Positions 8,658 through 16,935 of a stretch of 59,629 nucleotides of DNA are shown one piece after another; position 1 is the first letter of the stretch; every line of letters begins with the position of its first letter. The stretch spans positions 1 to 59,629 of the forward strand of contig CAZJAD010000005.1 in assembly GCA_964543855.1 (NCBI GenBank), read 5' to 3'. Origin of the DNA: CAZJAD01 sp964543855. Lineage in GTDB: Bacteria > Electryoneota > RPQS01 > DYHQ01. Position numbers and translations under genes: made by a program. Under the pieces are notes generated by a model, which made no database searches, was not told the DNA's origin, and worked only from the letters and a program-made list of their open reading frames with translations.

Positions 8658-9515
8658 TTAGTCCAGCGGAATCCGCAGCGTGAGCATGCGTGTATCCGCC
8701 CCATGGATTTGCTTGCGCTCGTAGATCAGATAGTCGCTGATGCCCGCCGCTCGATCGACTCGGCGATTGTGCTGACGGACCATAAAAGCAGCATCGAGAG
8801 CAGAGAGAATGTGGTTGACCAGAACCACTTCCATCCCGACATTCGCCGTGCTCAGCAGGTCATTGGCCTCGCCTCTCATATCGCGGTAGAAGAAAAAATT
8901 AGCCGTCGTCCCATCAAACGCGTAAGTGGGTCCGTCCGGATTGTCGCCGGTCGCGTCATCCCAGCCATACCCAAACTGGGACAGGTATTTCCCGATCATC
9001 TCGTAGTACTGCTGGGTATTCGTGGGAGGCAGCGTGTGCGTGAAGTTGTCCGGAAGTTTTCTCGAACCATCTTCGTTGTACAGCTCACCAAGCTCATGCC
9101 AAATGGAGTCCTCCGCTGCCCGATACTTGTCCCGATCGAAATGGATGTCCGCGAAATCCTGAAACTCATCCGTTTTGTCGTTGCCCTTCTTCTGGTAGAT
9201 GGCGAACACCGTCCACCCTGCTGCTTCAATCGCAAACCATGGCAACGCGCGCCACCAGGGCGTGGCATAGAGCTGGCCTGTTCCGGGAACAATCAACGAG
9301 AACAAGAGCCCTCGACCAATGTTCTTTTTTCCGGGAACTCCGGCGGTGCCTGTTTCCTCCATCTGAAGGTCTGAACCCGCGTCAGTACCCAGCCGCTGCA
9401 TGAGATCCGGCCGACTGGAAGAAAACTCCCACTCCGCGGCATGACTCGCGCTCGGCGTACCCAAGGCCAGAAGAAACGCCATCAGCACGGCTATCGCTGT
9501 TGCCTGAGTGCGCAT
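8658..9515 (-). CDS. DUF5683-like membrane protein B
   Basis: 285 residues with a signal peptide (about 1-26, ending ASHAA). The segment LLFSLIVPGTGQLYATPWWRALPWF corresponds to the LPGWGQ segment of protein A and is followed by a hydrophobic helix. A long charged central region and a second hydrophobic stretch (ANVGMEVVLVNHILSALDAAFMV) align with the end of protein A, where the equivalent is NAVYYLIGGLILNHIGSAI. The two genes therefore look like diverged tandem duplicates. The ATG has GAGGAGG about 8 bases upstream. The function is unknown; membrane or envelope location is inferred. Confidence 0.7.
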   Translation of the reverse strand: MRTQATAIAVLMAFLLALGTPSASHAAEWEFSSSRPDLMQRLGTDAGSDLQMEETGTAGVPGKKNIGRGLLFSLIVPGTGQLYATPWWRALPWFAIEAAGWTVFAIYQKKGNDKTDEFQDFADIHFDRDKYRAAEDSIWHELGELYNEDGSRKLPDNFTHTLPPTNTQQYYEMIGKYLSQFGYGWDDATGDNPDGPTYAFDGTTANFFFYRDMRGEANDLLSTANVGMEVVLVNHILSALDAAFMVRQHNRRVDRAAGISDYLIYERKQIHGADTRMLTLRIPLD

Positions 9516-9629
9516 GTTTCCGTCCTCCTCGCTCTCTATTTCTCTCTATATTTGTTCTTCTGTCTCCAAGCCCCCAATGTACTGCGCCGCATCGTGAGCT
9601 CCCGTCACGGGGCAGAGCGCCACCGCTCA
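9516..9629. other. Short intergenic spacer, no promoter seen
   Basis: 114 bases between the Omp85-fusion gene and DUF5683-like protein B. The minus strand has a purine-rich stretch with two ATAGAGAG copies just before the GAGGAGG ribosome-binding site. I see no -35/-10 pair and no terminator hairpin. Confidence 0.5.
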
Positions 9630-12600
9630 TCACCTCGGGAACAGACTCCTCGCGATTCCCTCGTGAAACGGCGTATAGAAATCGAACAGAATCGTCAGAT
9701 AGTAGCGCCATTCCTTCCCATAGGTCGCCTGAAAATCTTCCTCCACATTCGTGAACCGGTCGAACCCATAGGCAACATCCACTCCAACCGCCGTCGGGTA
9801 GAAATAAAACGAATGCATTTGTATTCTCAAGCCGGCACCGACATCCTTCTTCAACTCCACTTCATCGAAATCGCCCACCCATGCGTCTCCAACATCACAG
9901 AAAATGTTCCCGTAGATGTGATTGATCGATAGCGGGTAAAGACTCCACGCCGCACGCTTGACGATCGGAAAACGATAGGTCGCCGTCGCAACCGCCGTGC
10001 GTTCGCCGCCGAGACTGTAATAGGAATAGCCGCGCATCCCCGGCAATCCCCCTGCATAGATGTAGAAGAACGGATCCACCGTCTCGTCAATCAAACCGCC
10101 CTGAAACCTGAGGGCAAACGCATGCGAGCCATAAGGCAATGGAAAGTACTTCTCAATTCCGCCTTCAATCAAATTGTAATTGTATGGCTCATACACTTCC
10201 ACCAGCACATATTTGTCCGCGTCGATGCGAAATCCGGTGAAAAACTGCTGGTTTGCGCGCGTGAATCGCAGAAAACCGTAGTAACCTCCCGACGGATTCA
10301 CCTCACTGTCCACTCCACGCCTGACATTGTTCACATAGTACATCAGCTGCGCCGACCAGCCCTTGAAATAGGTCAGCGCGATCGCGGTCTCGTCGTCAAA
10401 CCGATTGTGAGCCGTGTACCGGTCGTAGATGCCCGCCAGCCTGAGATACGACATCCGTCCCAGAGGCCAGCGCAGACCCGCGTCCACTTCGGTCAAATTG
10501 TATCGGTATCGGATTCGATAGGTGTCATAAATCGGCACGCCCTGCACTTCGCCGATAATGCGCGTGGAATCGGCAAAGTGATGCGTGAGGCGCCGCTGGA
10601 TATTGAAAATCTCCGCAAAAATCGTCGGATGAAAGGTGCGATACTCCACGTGCCCGTACAGATCGTAGTCCTTCTTGCCGTTCATCGCAAAACCGCCGAT
10701 GAAGTCGAGCTTGCCGAGGATATCGGTCAGCCATGCATAGGCTCCCGGCTTCACCGTTCCATAGTCAATCATGATTCGCGGAAACCAATAGAGATTGTCA
10801 AAACGCGGTTTGTAGGAACTGGCCTCGGGAGACGCAACCCGGTCGTCGTAGGCGGGAGGTGGAATGCGTGAGACATAGCTCTCGTGATCAAGGTGGCCCG
10901 GCGGAAGCTTGAGAGGCTCGGGCGTTGCAACGGCGCAAATCTTGAAGCCCTCACCCGTGTAGTCGCAGAAAACCAGCGTGTCGTTCTCCAAATGCGGATA
11001 GTACGCTCCGCCAATCACAGATGTCAATTGTTCGCGTTCGTCCGTTGTGAGGTCTATCCGATAGATATTCGAAATCCCGCTCCGGTCGTACGCGACGACG
11101 ACATGATTGCCATCCTCACAAAATGCGGGATCACGCAGCTCGAAGTTGCCTCCCGTGATCGCTTTTTCCAGCCAGAGGGAATCGCGGCTTGGCGATATCC
11201 CGAAAATATTGATATCGCGACCCTCTTTCTCGTTGAACGCCACGACCAATCTCATGCCGTCTGGGCTCCATCGTGGGCGGTAGTACTGGGCTCCCGAGTG
11301 CATTCGATGTCGATACATGACAGCGTCTGGGGAAAGTGGTTTGAACTTTTTCGACAGGTAATCCTCGGGCATCGGCAGCAGCGCCAAGTCCCGACTGCCT
11401 CCCTCATTGATCGTGAACGCAAGCGTTCGTCCGTCTGGCGACAGGTCGGGCCCTTCCGCACGCAGACCCTTCGTCAATCGAATCTCCTTATCCGTCTCCA
11501 CCAGATAGACATAAAGATCGTATTGCAGCGACCCGGTGCGTGCATTCCGATGCCAGCGCGAGAATACAATGCCCGTCCCATCCGGCAGCCAGCAAAACGA
11601 CCCCTGGACGCCTGCCGAGAGCATTTTCAGGTCCTTGGATTCGAAATCGTACACAAAAAGACTCGATTGACTCCAGTAATCCCTATCTGGATTCGATATG
11701 AACGCCACGCGACCCCCGGTGGGCGAAAGACGCGGGTACAGATTGACGAATCCCTCCGAAGCGATCGTATCCGTCGGCACAACCGTGGTAGCGATTCGAT
11801 CTCGCAGCGCTCCGTATTCTTGCTCAAGATGAGCTTTCCAAGACCGGTACCAGTCGCGGCCTGATTTGCCGGTGATCTTCTTCAGTGCTCCGCTGAAACT
11901 GACCGGATAAGGCGCCCGCATGACTCTGCTGACCTTTGCCAGTACCTTCGGATCTCCGATCTCATCAGCGATGTATTTCGTCAGAGCAAATCCCTGATTG
12001 TAGACCATCTCCGCCTCAAGAGAGGTCTTGCCGAAATAGCCCATCTCAGTATACGACAGAAGCGTCCCGCTGAGCGTTGCCGCGCGCAGCAGCATGTCGC
12101 GGTGACTGTCCCAGAAATCGTAGCGCCCACCCGTGACCTGGAGTTGAGCGGTTCCTTCGGCGAACCACGCCGGGATTGTCACGGAAGGATACGGATAGCT
12201 CACAACGCGATTGGGATAACCATACAGAACATCCGGGCGTCGTTCCGGCTCATAGTCCATCCACTGGATGTAGCCTGCAGGAAATCGCCGCGACCACTTG
12301 CGCGATGCGCCAAGTTGAATCATGTGCGTGTATTCGTGCGTCACGACATTCCGCAACCAGTGATGTGTCCCGCGCAGGTCCCAATCCATCGCGGTCGCCC
12401 AGAAGAAAATCTTGTTGTTCATGAAATAGCTGGCGGCGTTCGCGATGTCATCCGTGTCCTGAAAAATCAGCGAAACCTTTCCATCGGGACGGTAATCGTA
12501 GAGCTGGCACAGCGGCTCGTGGACGTCTTCAGCAACCTTGCTGCCCAGTGCGGCCACATAGTCCAGTCCCTCTGTAAAATAGACGACAAAATGCTCGGTC

Positions 12601-12734
12601 TCGAAACTCTTCCACTTCAGCTCGGGATGATTGTAAAGGTCCTGAGCTTGCAGAGCGCAGCTGCCAAGCCCGAACAGCACGAGAGCAGTCAGAAACAGCC
12701 CCTCCAAGCGAAATATTCTGCGCAGGCTATTCAC
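9630..12734 (-). CDS. Metallopeptidase / TolB-propeller / Omp85-barrel fusion
   Basis: 1034 residues in three modules. After a signal peptide (about 1-30), residues about 40-300 form a peptidase-MA-like gluzincin domain: H133-E-Y-T-H137 with E193 in PAWFAEGTAQ as the likely third zinc ligand. Residues about 325-640 hold six or more TolB/PD40 propeller blades (LSPTGGRVAF, SPDGRTLAF, SPDGMRLVV and similar). Residues about 660-1034 are an Omp85-type beta-barrel, with GMRGY at 899-903 equivalent to the conserved loop-6 VRGF/Y motif. The protein should sit in the outer membrane with the first two modules in the periplasm. GTG at 12734 overlaps the upstream stop, so it is coupled to the T9SS-cargo gene. 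No POTRA domains are recognised. The substrate and role are unknown. Confidence 0.85.
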   Translation of the reverse strand: MNSLRRIFRLEGLFLTALVLFGLGSCALQAQDLYNHPELKWKSFETEHFVVYFTEGLDYVAALGSKVAEDVHEPLCQLYDYRPDGKVSLIFQDTDDIANAASYFMNNKIFFWATAMDWDLRGTHHWLRNVVTHEYTHMIQLGASRKWSRRFPAGYIQWMDYEPERRPDVLYGYPNRVVSYPYPSVTIPAWFAEGTAQLQVTGGRYDFWDSHRDMLLRAATLSGTLLSYTEMGYFGKTSLEAEMVYNQGFALTKYIADEIGDPKVLAKVSRVMRAPYPVSFSGALKKITGKSGRDWYRSWKAHLEQEYGALRDRIATTVVPTDTIASEGFVNLYPRLSPTGGRVAFISNPDRDYWSQSSLFVYDFESKDLKMLSAGVQGSFCWLPDGTGIVFSRWHRNARTGSLQYDLYVYLVETDKEIRLTKGLRAEGPDLSPDGRTLAFTINEGGSRDLALLPMPEDYLSKKFKPLSPDAVMYRHRMHSGAQYYRPRWSPDGMRLVVAFNEKEGRDINIFGISPSRDSLWLEKAITGGNFELRDPAFCEDGNHVVVAYDRSGISNIYRIDLTTDEREQLTSVIGGAYYPHLENDTLVFCDYTGEGFKICAVATPEPLKLPPGHLDHESYVSRIPPPAYDDRVASPEASSYKPRFDNLYWFPRIMIDYGTVKPGAYAWLTDILGKLDFIGGFAMNGKKDYDLYGHVEYRTFHPTIFAEIFNIQRRLTHHFADSTRIIGEVQGVPIYDTYRIRYRYNLTEVDAGLRWPLGRMSYLRLAGIYDRYTAHNRFDDETAIALTYFKGWSAQLMYYVNNVRRGVDSEVNPSGGYYGFLRFTRANQQFFTGFRIDADKYVLVEVYEPYNYNLIEGGIEKYFPLPYGSHAFALRFQGGLIDETVDPFFYIYAGGLPGMRGYSYYSLGGERTAVATATYRFPIVKRAAWSLYPLSINHIYGNIFCDVGDAWVGDFDEVELKKDVGAGLRIQMHSFYFYPTAVGVDVAYGFDRFTNVEEDFQATYGKEWRYYLTILFDFYTPFHEGIARSLFPR

Positions 12735-15700
12735 TTCACCACCGCAATCTTAATCTGTGCGCGTTCGGTCCGGCCGTTTCCTGCAATCTCGACGATGCCG
12801 ATATACACACCCGAGGCAATTCGCGATACATCCCACGGCACATCATACGGCCCCGGGCCAACCGATGTAGCCGGCAGTTCGTCGATCAAATGTCCCGCAA
12901 TATCAAAGAACCGAACACTTGCCTGTGCCGCATAGGGCAAGGTCAGCCGAATATTGCTTATGTCGTTTGTTGGATTCGGCCAGGGGTAAACCCAATTCGA
13001 GCGCGAATGGACGACCGATCCCGCTCCAGCATCGATGGAGTGGAAATAGGTGGGATTTGGATCCTGCTGTCGAGGACTGGGATACGCCCCGTAAATTTGC
13101 CGCAAACCCGGCGCTCCGACAACCGCGATCCTTCGCAAATCCAGATACCGCATCTCGCCCGAGAAATAGGCCGGCGAAAAGAGCACCGGCATCTCGATGT
13201 GGTCTTCCGCATCCCAGTGGAAAACAAAAGCCAAATCTCCAAGCCGCGCCATCGGAAATCCCTGAGGCTCGCTGAAATTGTGCCGAAACAGATGCCAGCG
13301 ACCATCATCACCGAACAGGTCAACGCGGTGATCGCCGTCGAAGTCAGCGGTGACGATGTTGTGAACCGACGCCGACACCGGGAATCCCTCCACGGGGAAT
13401 CCGGTTTTCAGGTGACATGCTCGAGAATCATCGATGACCTCCGGCGTGCCGTCTCCGTCCCAGTCAACTATCTGATAGCTGAAATCACACTTGGCCTCAC
13501 GGAGCAGTTCGCCCGAATATCGATCTCGCCATCCGTCGTCACACCACAGCAGCGTTTCCGCCTCCGCCGCCACGCAAGCCAGAGGCCTCAGGCCCGTTTC
13601 GCTGGTCTGCTGCCATCGTATCTCGATTTCATCTGACAAATCAACCGCGACCAATAACTCACCTTGCTCCGCTGACTCGTAGCCAATCGCCCACGAACGG
13701 CTCGGCGGCGGGTCCAAAGCAACCAGACCGCTGATATGCCAGATCGAGTCATCGGGAAAAAACAATAACTCCAACGATACGGCTTGGCCATCGAAGAGAG
13801 CCAAACCCAAGGCATGTTCGCTGCCAGGTTCATCCTCTTCCCACACCGCCAATACGCGCGTCGAGCTATCCGGAGCCACTCCCAAACAAATGTGATTGTA
13901 AATACCCTCCCTCAGCGCGTGACGCGATGAGTCAATCTGGAGAGGTCCACCCATGAGATTTTTCACGATATACAGCCGGTCTGCGCCAAGAAGCAACTCA
14001 TCTTGTTCATCTCCGTCGATATCCGCCACACGAATATTACTCCACGCTGGCAGCGCGACTGTCCGCATCGTTACGGTAGAATCAATGATAAAGACTGTGC
14101 TATCCGTGCCGACCATAATCAGTTCGGCCAATCCGTCCCCGGCAAAGTCACTGGGAAACACGTTCACCGAATCGCCGAGCGCGGGAGGTATCTCCACTGG
14201 AAACCCGGCCACCCGCGTCGGATTCCGTAACACAACGCTCATGACCGGCAAGATCGCCGAGAAATCGAATAACTCATACCAACTGTACGCGCCGTCGTAA
14301 GTCTGTGCGGCGGGAGAAGTCGTGTTGCCGAAAGCGACACGGAGGACATTGCCGTTCGCCTGTTTGTGATAATCGTTTTCGTCCCACCAGGCATCCTCGG
14401 GAGCCCCTAATTCCGTTCCTCCTCCCGCGAAGCCAAAACCATATTCTTCACCGATGTCCTGAGGGCCGTCGGCTTCCACGAGATCCACGCCGCGGTGTTC
14501 AGGATCCGCATTCACCGAATTGTCAATCAAACCTGCTTGTATCTTCGTCTCGTCAATGTGCCAGATGAGCAGCCCGGCGCCGGGAATGCCGAAATCATAG
14601 TTGTCGGCCTCCGTGACCACTCCAAAATCTTCGCCGTAGATCGTCACCTCGCCGTCGAGGGTGATCTGCATGCGGCGTCCTTGCCGGTCGCGGCATTCTA
14701 CATACTCGCGTTCATCAGGATCGGCCGCGCGATTCTCTATCAGGTAGTACTCGGTGTCTGTGATGGGAAACAGCGCAACTTCCGGCGCGCCCTCTGTAAC
14801 GCCGAATCGCCCGATGCGAAGCGTTTCGGGCAGCGCGCTCGCCCAGATAGTATCTGGAATCTCCCATCCCATGTAGACACGCGACCAAGCCTCCGGCATT
14901 GCTGGAACGAGAGCAAACACATTGCCGCTGCCCTGATCCATCATGCCCCACCGGCCAATCCCGGAACGGCCCGTCTCCGTGTCGAAAAGGTCCGGCAATC
15001 CCAGCCAATTGCCGAAGAGCTTCACCATGATGCCATTCAAGCCCAGCTCGTAACCATCCTGGCTCTCGCCTTCCGGAAGCAACAGGCCTCGGTTCACAAC
15101 CACGCCGTCGTTCGTCTGAAAACCGGCGGCATGGTCTGGCGGCAGAAAGGCCTGAAAGTCCGCCGGAGTAACATAGGCCGACGGCAAATCAAACGGTGTC
15201 TCATCGTAGCCCAGATTGAAATCCTTGCCGACTCCCGCGTGAAATACGATGACGGCATCGTAGTCCGCGAAATTGACATCCGAATCCGCAAGCTCGAGCG
15301 CCTCCAAGAGAAGCTCGGTCAATCGCCGATTCAAGAGATCGTCGTCCACATTATAGTTGTAGTGCCACATCGGATGAGCCACCCGATAGACACTGTCCTC
15401 TGCCGTCGGATAGACATCCAATCGGCCGAATGGAAGCACGCCTTTTGAAACCGTCTCATAGTAATGTCGGAGGAACGAAAGATGATCTGTGAAATAGGCG
15501 CGATCATGTGGCAGAGGGTCGATGAGCAGTGAATCCGTGAACGCCGACTCCATTGTGCCATCCCCAAGGGTACCCGTCACATCATCCGGCACAAACTCAA
15601 CACGGATGGCACACACATGCACCGTCTCTCCCACGGGCCACGGCGCACCAACCGCGCGTGCAGTCACCGTCATGGCCGCCGGTTTCAGAACCTCCGCCAG

Positions 15701-15772
15701 ACAAATGCCTGACCCAAGGAGGACCGCCGCGACCAGAAGAAACAAAGGGAATGATCTCGGTTTATCGCACAT
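12731..15772 (-). CDS. M6-like pseudo-protease with integrin-like repeats and T9SS domain
   Basis: 1013 residues from ATG at 15772, 13 bases after the porV stop (GTG/ATG-like codons further upstream would overlap porV). A signal peptide is followed by an immune-inhibitor-A (M6) fold; GLPDLFDTETGRSGIGRWGM is the classic region after the zinc motif. The motif itself reads KLFGN at residues 251-255 instead of HExxH, so the usual zinc ligands and catalytic Glu are absent. The middle carries FG-GAP/VCBS-like repeats (DFAGDGLAEL, DIDGDEQDEL, DWDGDGTPEV, DFDGDHRVDL). The last 85 or so residues (WVYPWPNPTND ... ASGVYIGIVE) form a T9SS type A sorting domain. It is probably a surface binding protein rather than an enzyme. 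Confidence 0.85.
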   Translation of the reverse strand: MCDKPRSFPLFLLVAAVLLGSGICLAEVLKPAAMTVTARAVGAPWPVGETVHVCAIRVEFVPDDVTGTLGDGTMESAFTDSLLIDPLPHDRAYFTDHLSFLRHYYETVSKGVLPFGRLDVYPTAEDSVYRVAHPMWHYNYNVDDDLLNRRLTELLLEALELADSDVNFADYDAVIVFHAGVGKDFNLGYDETPFDLPSAYVTPADFQAFLPPDHAAGFQTNDGVVVNRGLLLPEGESQDGYELGLNGIMVKLFGNWLGLPDLFDTETGRSGIGRWGMMDQGSGNVFALVPAMPEAWSRVYMGWEIPDTIWASALPETLRIGRFGVTEGAPEVALFPITDTEYYLIENRAADPDEREYVECRDRQGRRMQITLDGEVTIYGEDFGVVTEADNYDFGIPGAGLLIWHIDETKIQAGLIDNSVNADPEHRGVDLVEADGPQDIGEEYGFGFAGGGTELGAPEDAWWDENDYHKQANGNVLRVAFGNTTSPAAQTYDGAYSWYELFDFSAILPVMSVVLRNPTRVAGFPVEIPPALGDSVNVFPSDFAGDGLAELIMVGTDSTVFIIDSTVTMRTVALPAWSNIRVADIDGDEQDELLLGADRLYIVKNLMGGPLQIDSSRHALREGIYNHICLGVAPDSSTRVLAVWEEDEPGSEHALGLALFDGQAVSLELLFFPDDSIWHISGLVALDPPPSRSWAIGYESAEQGELLVAVDLSDEIEIRWQQTSETGLRPLACVAAEAETLLWCDDGWRDRYSGELLREAKCDFSYQIVDWDGDGTPEVIDDSRACHLKTGFPVEGFPVSASVHNIVTADFDGDHRVDLFGDDGRWHLFRHNFSEPQGFPMARLGDLAFVFHWDAEDHIEMPVLFSPAYFSGEMRYLDLRRIAVVGAPGLRQIYGAYPSPRQQDPNPTYFHSIDAGAGSVVHSRSNWVYPWPNPTNDISNIRLTLPYAAQASVRFFDIAGHLIDELPATSVGPGPYDVPWDVSRIASGVYIGIVEIAGNGRTERAQIKIAVVK

Positions 15773-15785
15773 TCTGCAGAGCGGA

Positions 15786-16832
15786 TCAGAAAACAACGGA
15801 AAGTGAATAGCGCATGGTATCCGAGAGCGGATGATTCTCACCGGCGTTCAGGTAGCTGAAGTCAAACCGATAGACGCTGTATTGCAGTGAAACGCCGAAG
15901 GAGACCGGGAAAACCTTGCCCAGGTCATCATTGTAGTAACCCGCTCGCAGCCCGACCAGAGTGCTGTACCAGTATTCAACACCCACATTCCAGATGATCG
16001 ACTTGATCAGGTCATCATCACCCCATGCCGTGAACATCGCGGCGTAGAACTCATCGGAGGTTCCGTCGTCGTGCCGGACAACGAGCTCCTTGTTCATATC
16101 CGCGCAGACCGTGACCTTGTTGAATTCCTGGTCAATGACATGATACGCGACGCCGAGCTTCAAGTTCGTGGGCAACGGGTCAGCCTGAGCGCGGTCAATA
16201 TAAGCCGCTTTGGGTCCCATGTTTGAAAGGTTCAGACCCATGGAAAGTCCGCGCAAAAAAGTGGCCTTGTAAAGTAATCCGATGTCGGCCGCCACAGCCG
16301 TCGCCGTTCCGGTTCCCTTTTCGGCACCCGCACCGAAGGGAGAGAGATTCGAATAGATGAGCTTCAGACCAACTCCCATCGTGAGGTTTTCGTTGACCGG
16401 AGCTCCATAAGCGCCCGCAACCGCCAACTCGAAACTCGAGAATGTCCCCAAATTACGATTCTGCTCGTCGCGGCGCTCGGTCTCACCCAGATTGAGAAAG
16501 ATGACATTGGCTCCGAAAGTGCCCCATTCCGGAACATCGTGGATATAGCCCAGGTAGCTGTAGTAAAGGTCGGATAGTTTGAATTGTGGCAGCCACCGCG
16601 CATACATCGCTGTGAATTGCTTCTGCTGCTGAAACCCCAGCCCCGCAGGATTCCACCAAACGGCCGTGGCATCGTCGGCCAAGGCGACGAAAGCCTCCCC
16701 CATCCCCGTGGGGCGAGCGCCGGGTGCAATCTTCAGAAAGAGCATCGTCGCCTGGCTGACTCCAGCCGCTTGCGCCGACAAGCCCGTTAGCGCAAGCGCC
16801 ATCACGAGAATGGTACACACAGATCGCTTCAT
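15786..16832 (-). CDS. porV: T9SS outer-membrane porin PorV
   Basis: 348 residues with a signal peptide (1-22). The family's N-terminal pattern follows (LKIAPGARPTGMGEAFVALADDATAVWWNPAG). The remainder alternates like a beta-barrel and ends SDTMRYSLSVVF. PorV shuttles T9SS cargo from the translocon to the PorU sortase at the outer membrane. GGAGGAGC lies just before the ATG. It is flanked by porU and a CTD-bearing cargo gene, which strongly supports the role. Confidence 0.88.
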   Translation of the reverse strand: MKRSVCTILVMALALTGLSAQAAGVSQATMLFLKIAPGARPTGMGEAFVALADDATAVWWNPAGLGFQQQKQFTAMYARWLPQFKLSDLYYSYLGYIHDVPEWGTFGANVIFLNLGETERRDEQNRNLGTFSSFELAVAGAYGAPVNENLTMGVGLKLIYSNLSPFGAGAEKGTGTATAVAADIGLLYKATFLRGLSMGLNLSNMGPKAAYIDRAQADPLPTNLKLGVAYHVIDQEFNKVTVCADMNKELVVRHDDGTSDEFYAAMFTAWGDDDLIKSIIWNVGVEYWYSTLVGLRAGYYNDDLGKVFPVSFGVSLQYSVYRFDFSYLNAGENHPLSDTMRYSLSVVF

Positions 16833-16935
16833 CAGCTCCTCCGAACTGTCGATTTATCAAAAAGAATTTGTCCTCGAGTTACCGAAAACTCCGCAGAATA
16901 GTGCCTTACCATCCACGGAGACAAGAATCAGGCCA

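Noticed and set aside
14495..15448. Plus-strand 317-codon open frame
   Set aside because: Antisense to the M6-like gene; no signal, domain or ribosome-binding site; a typical GC-rich shadow frame.
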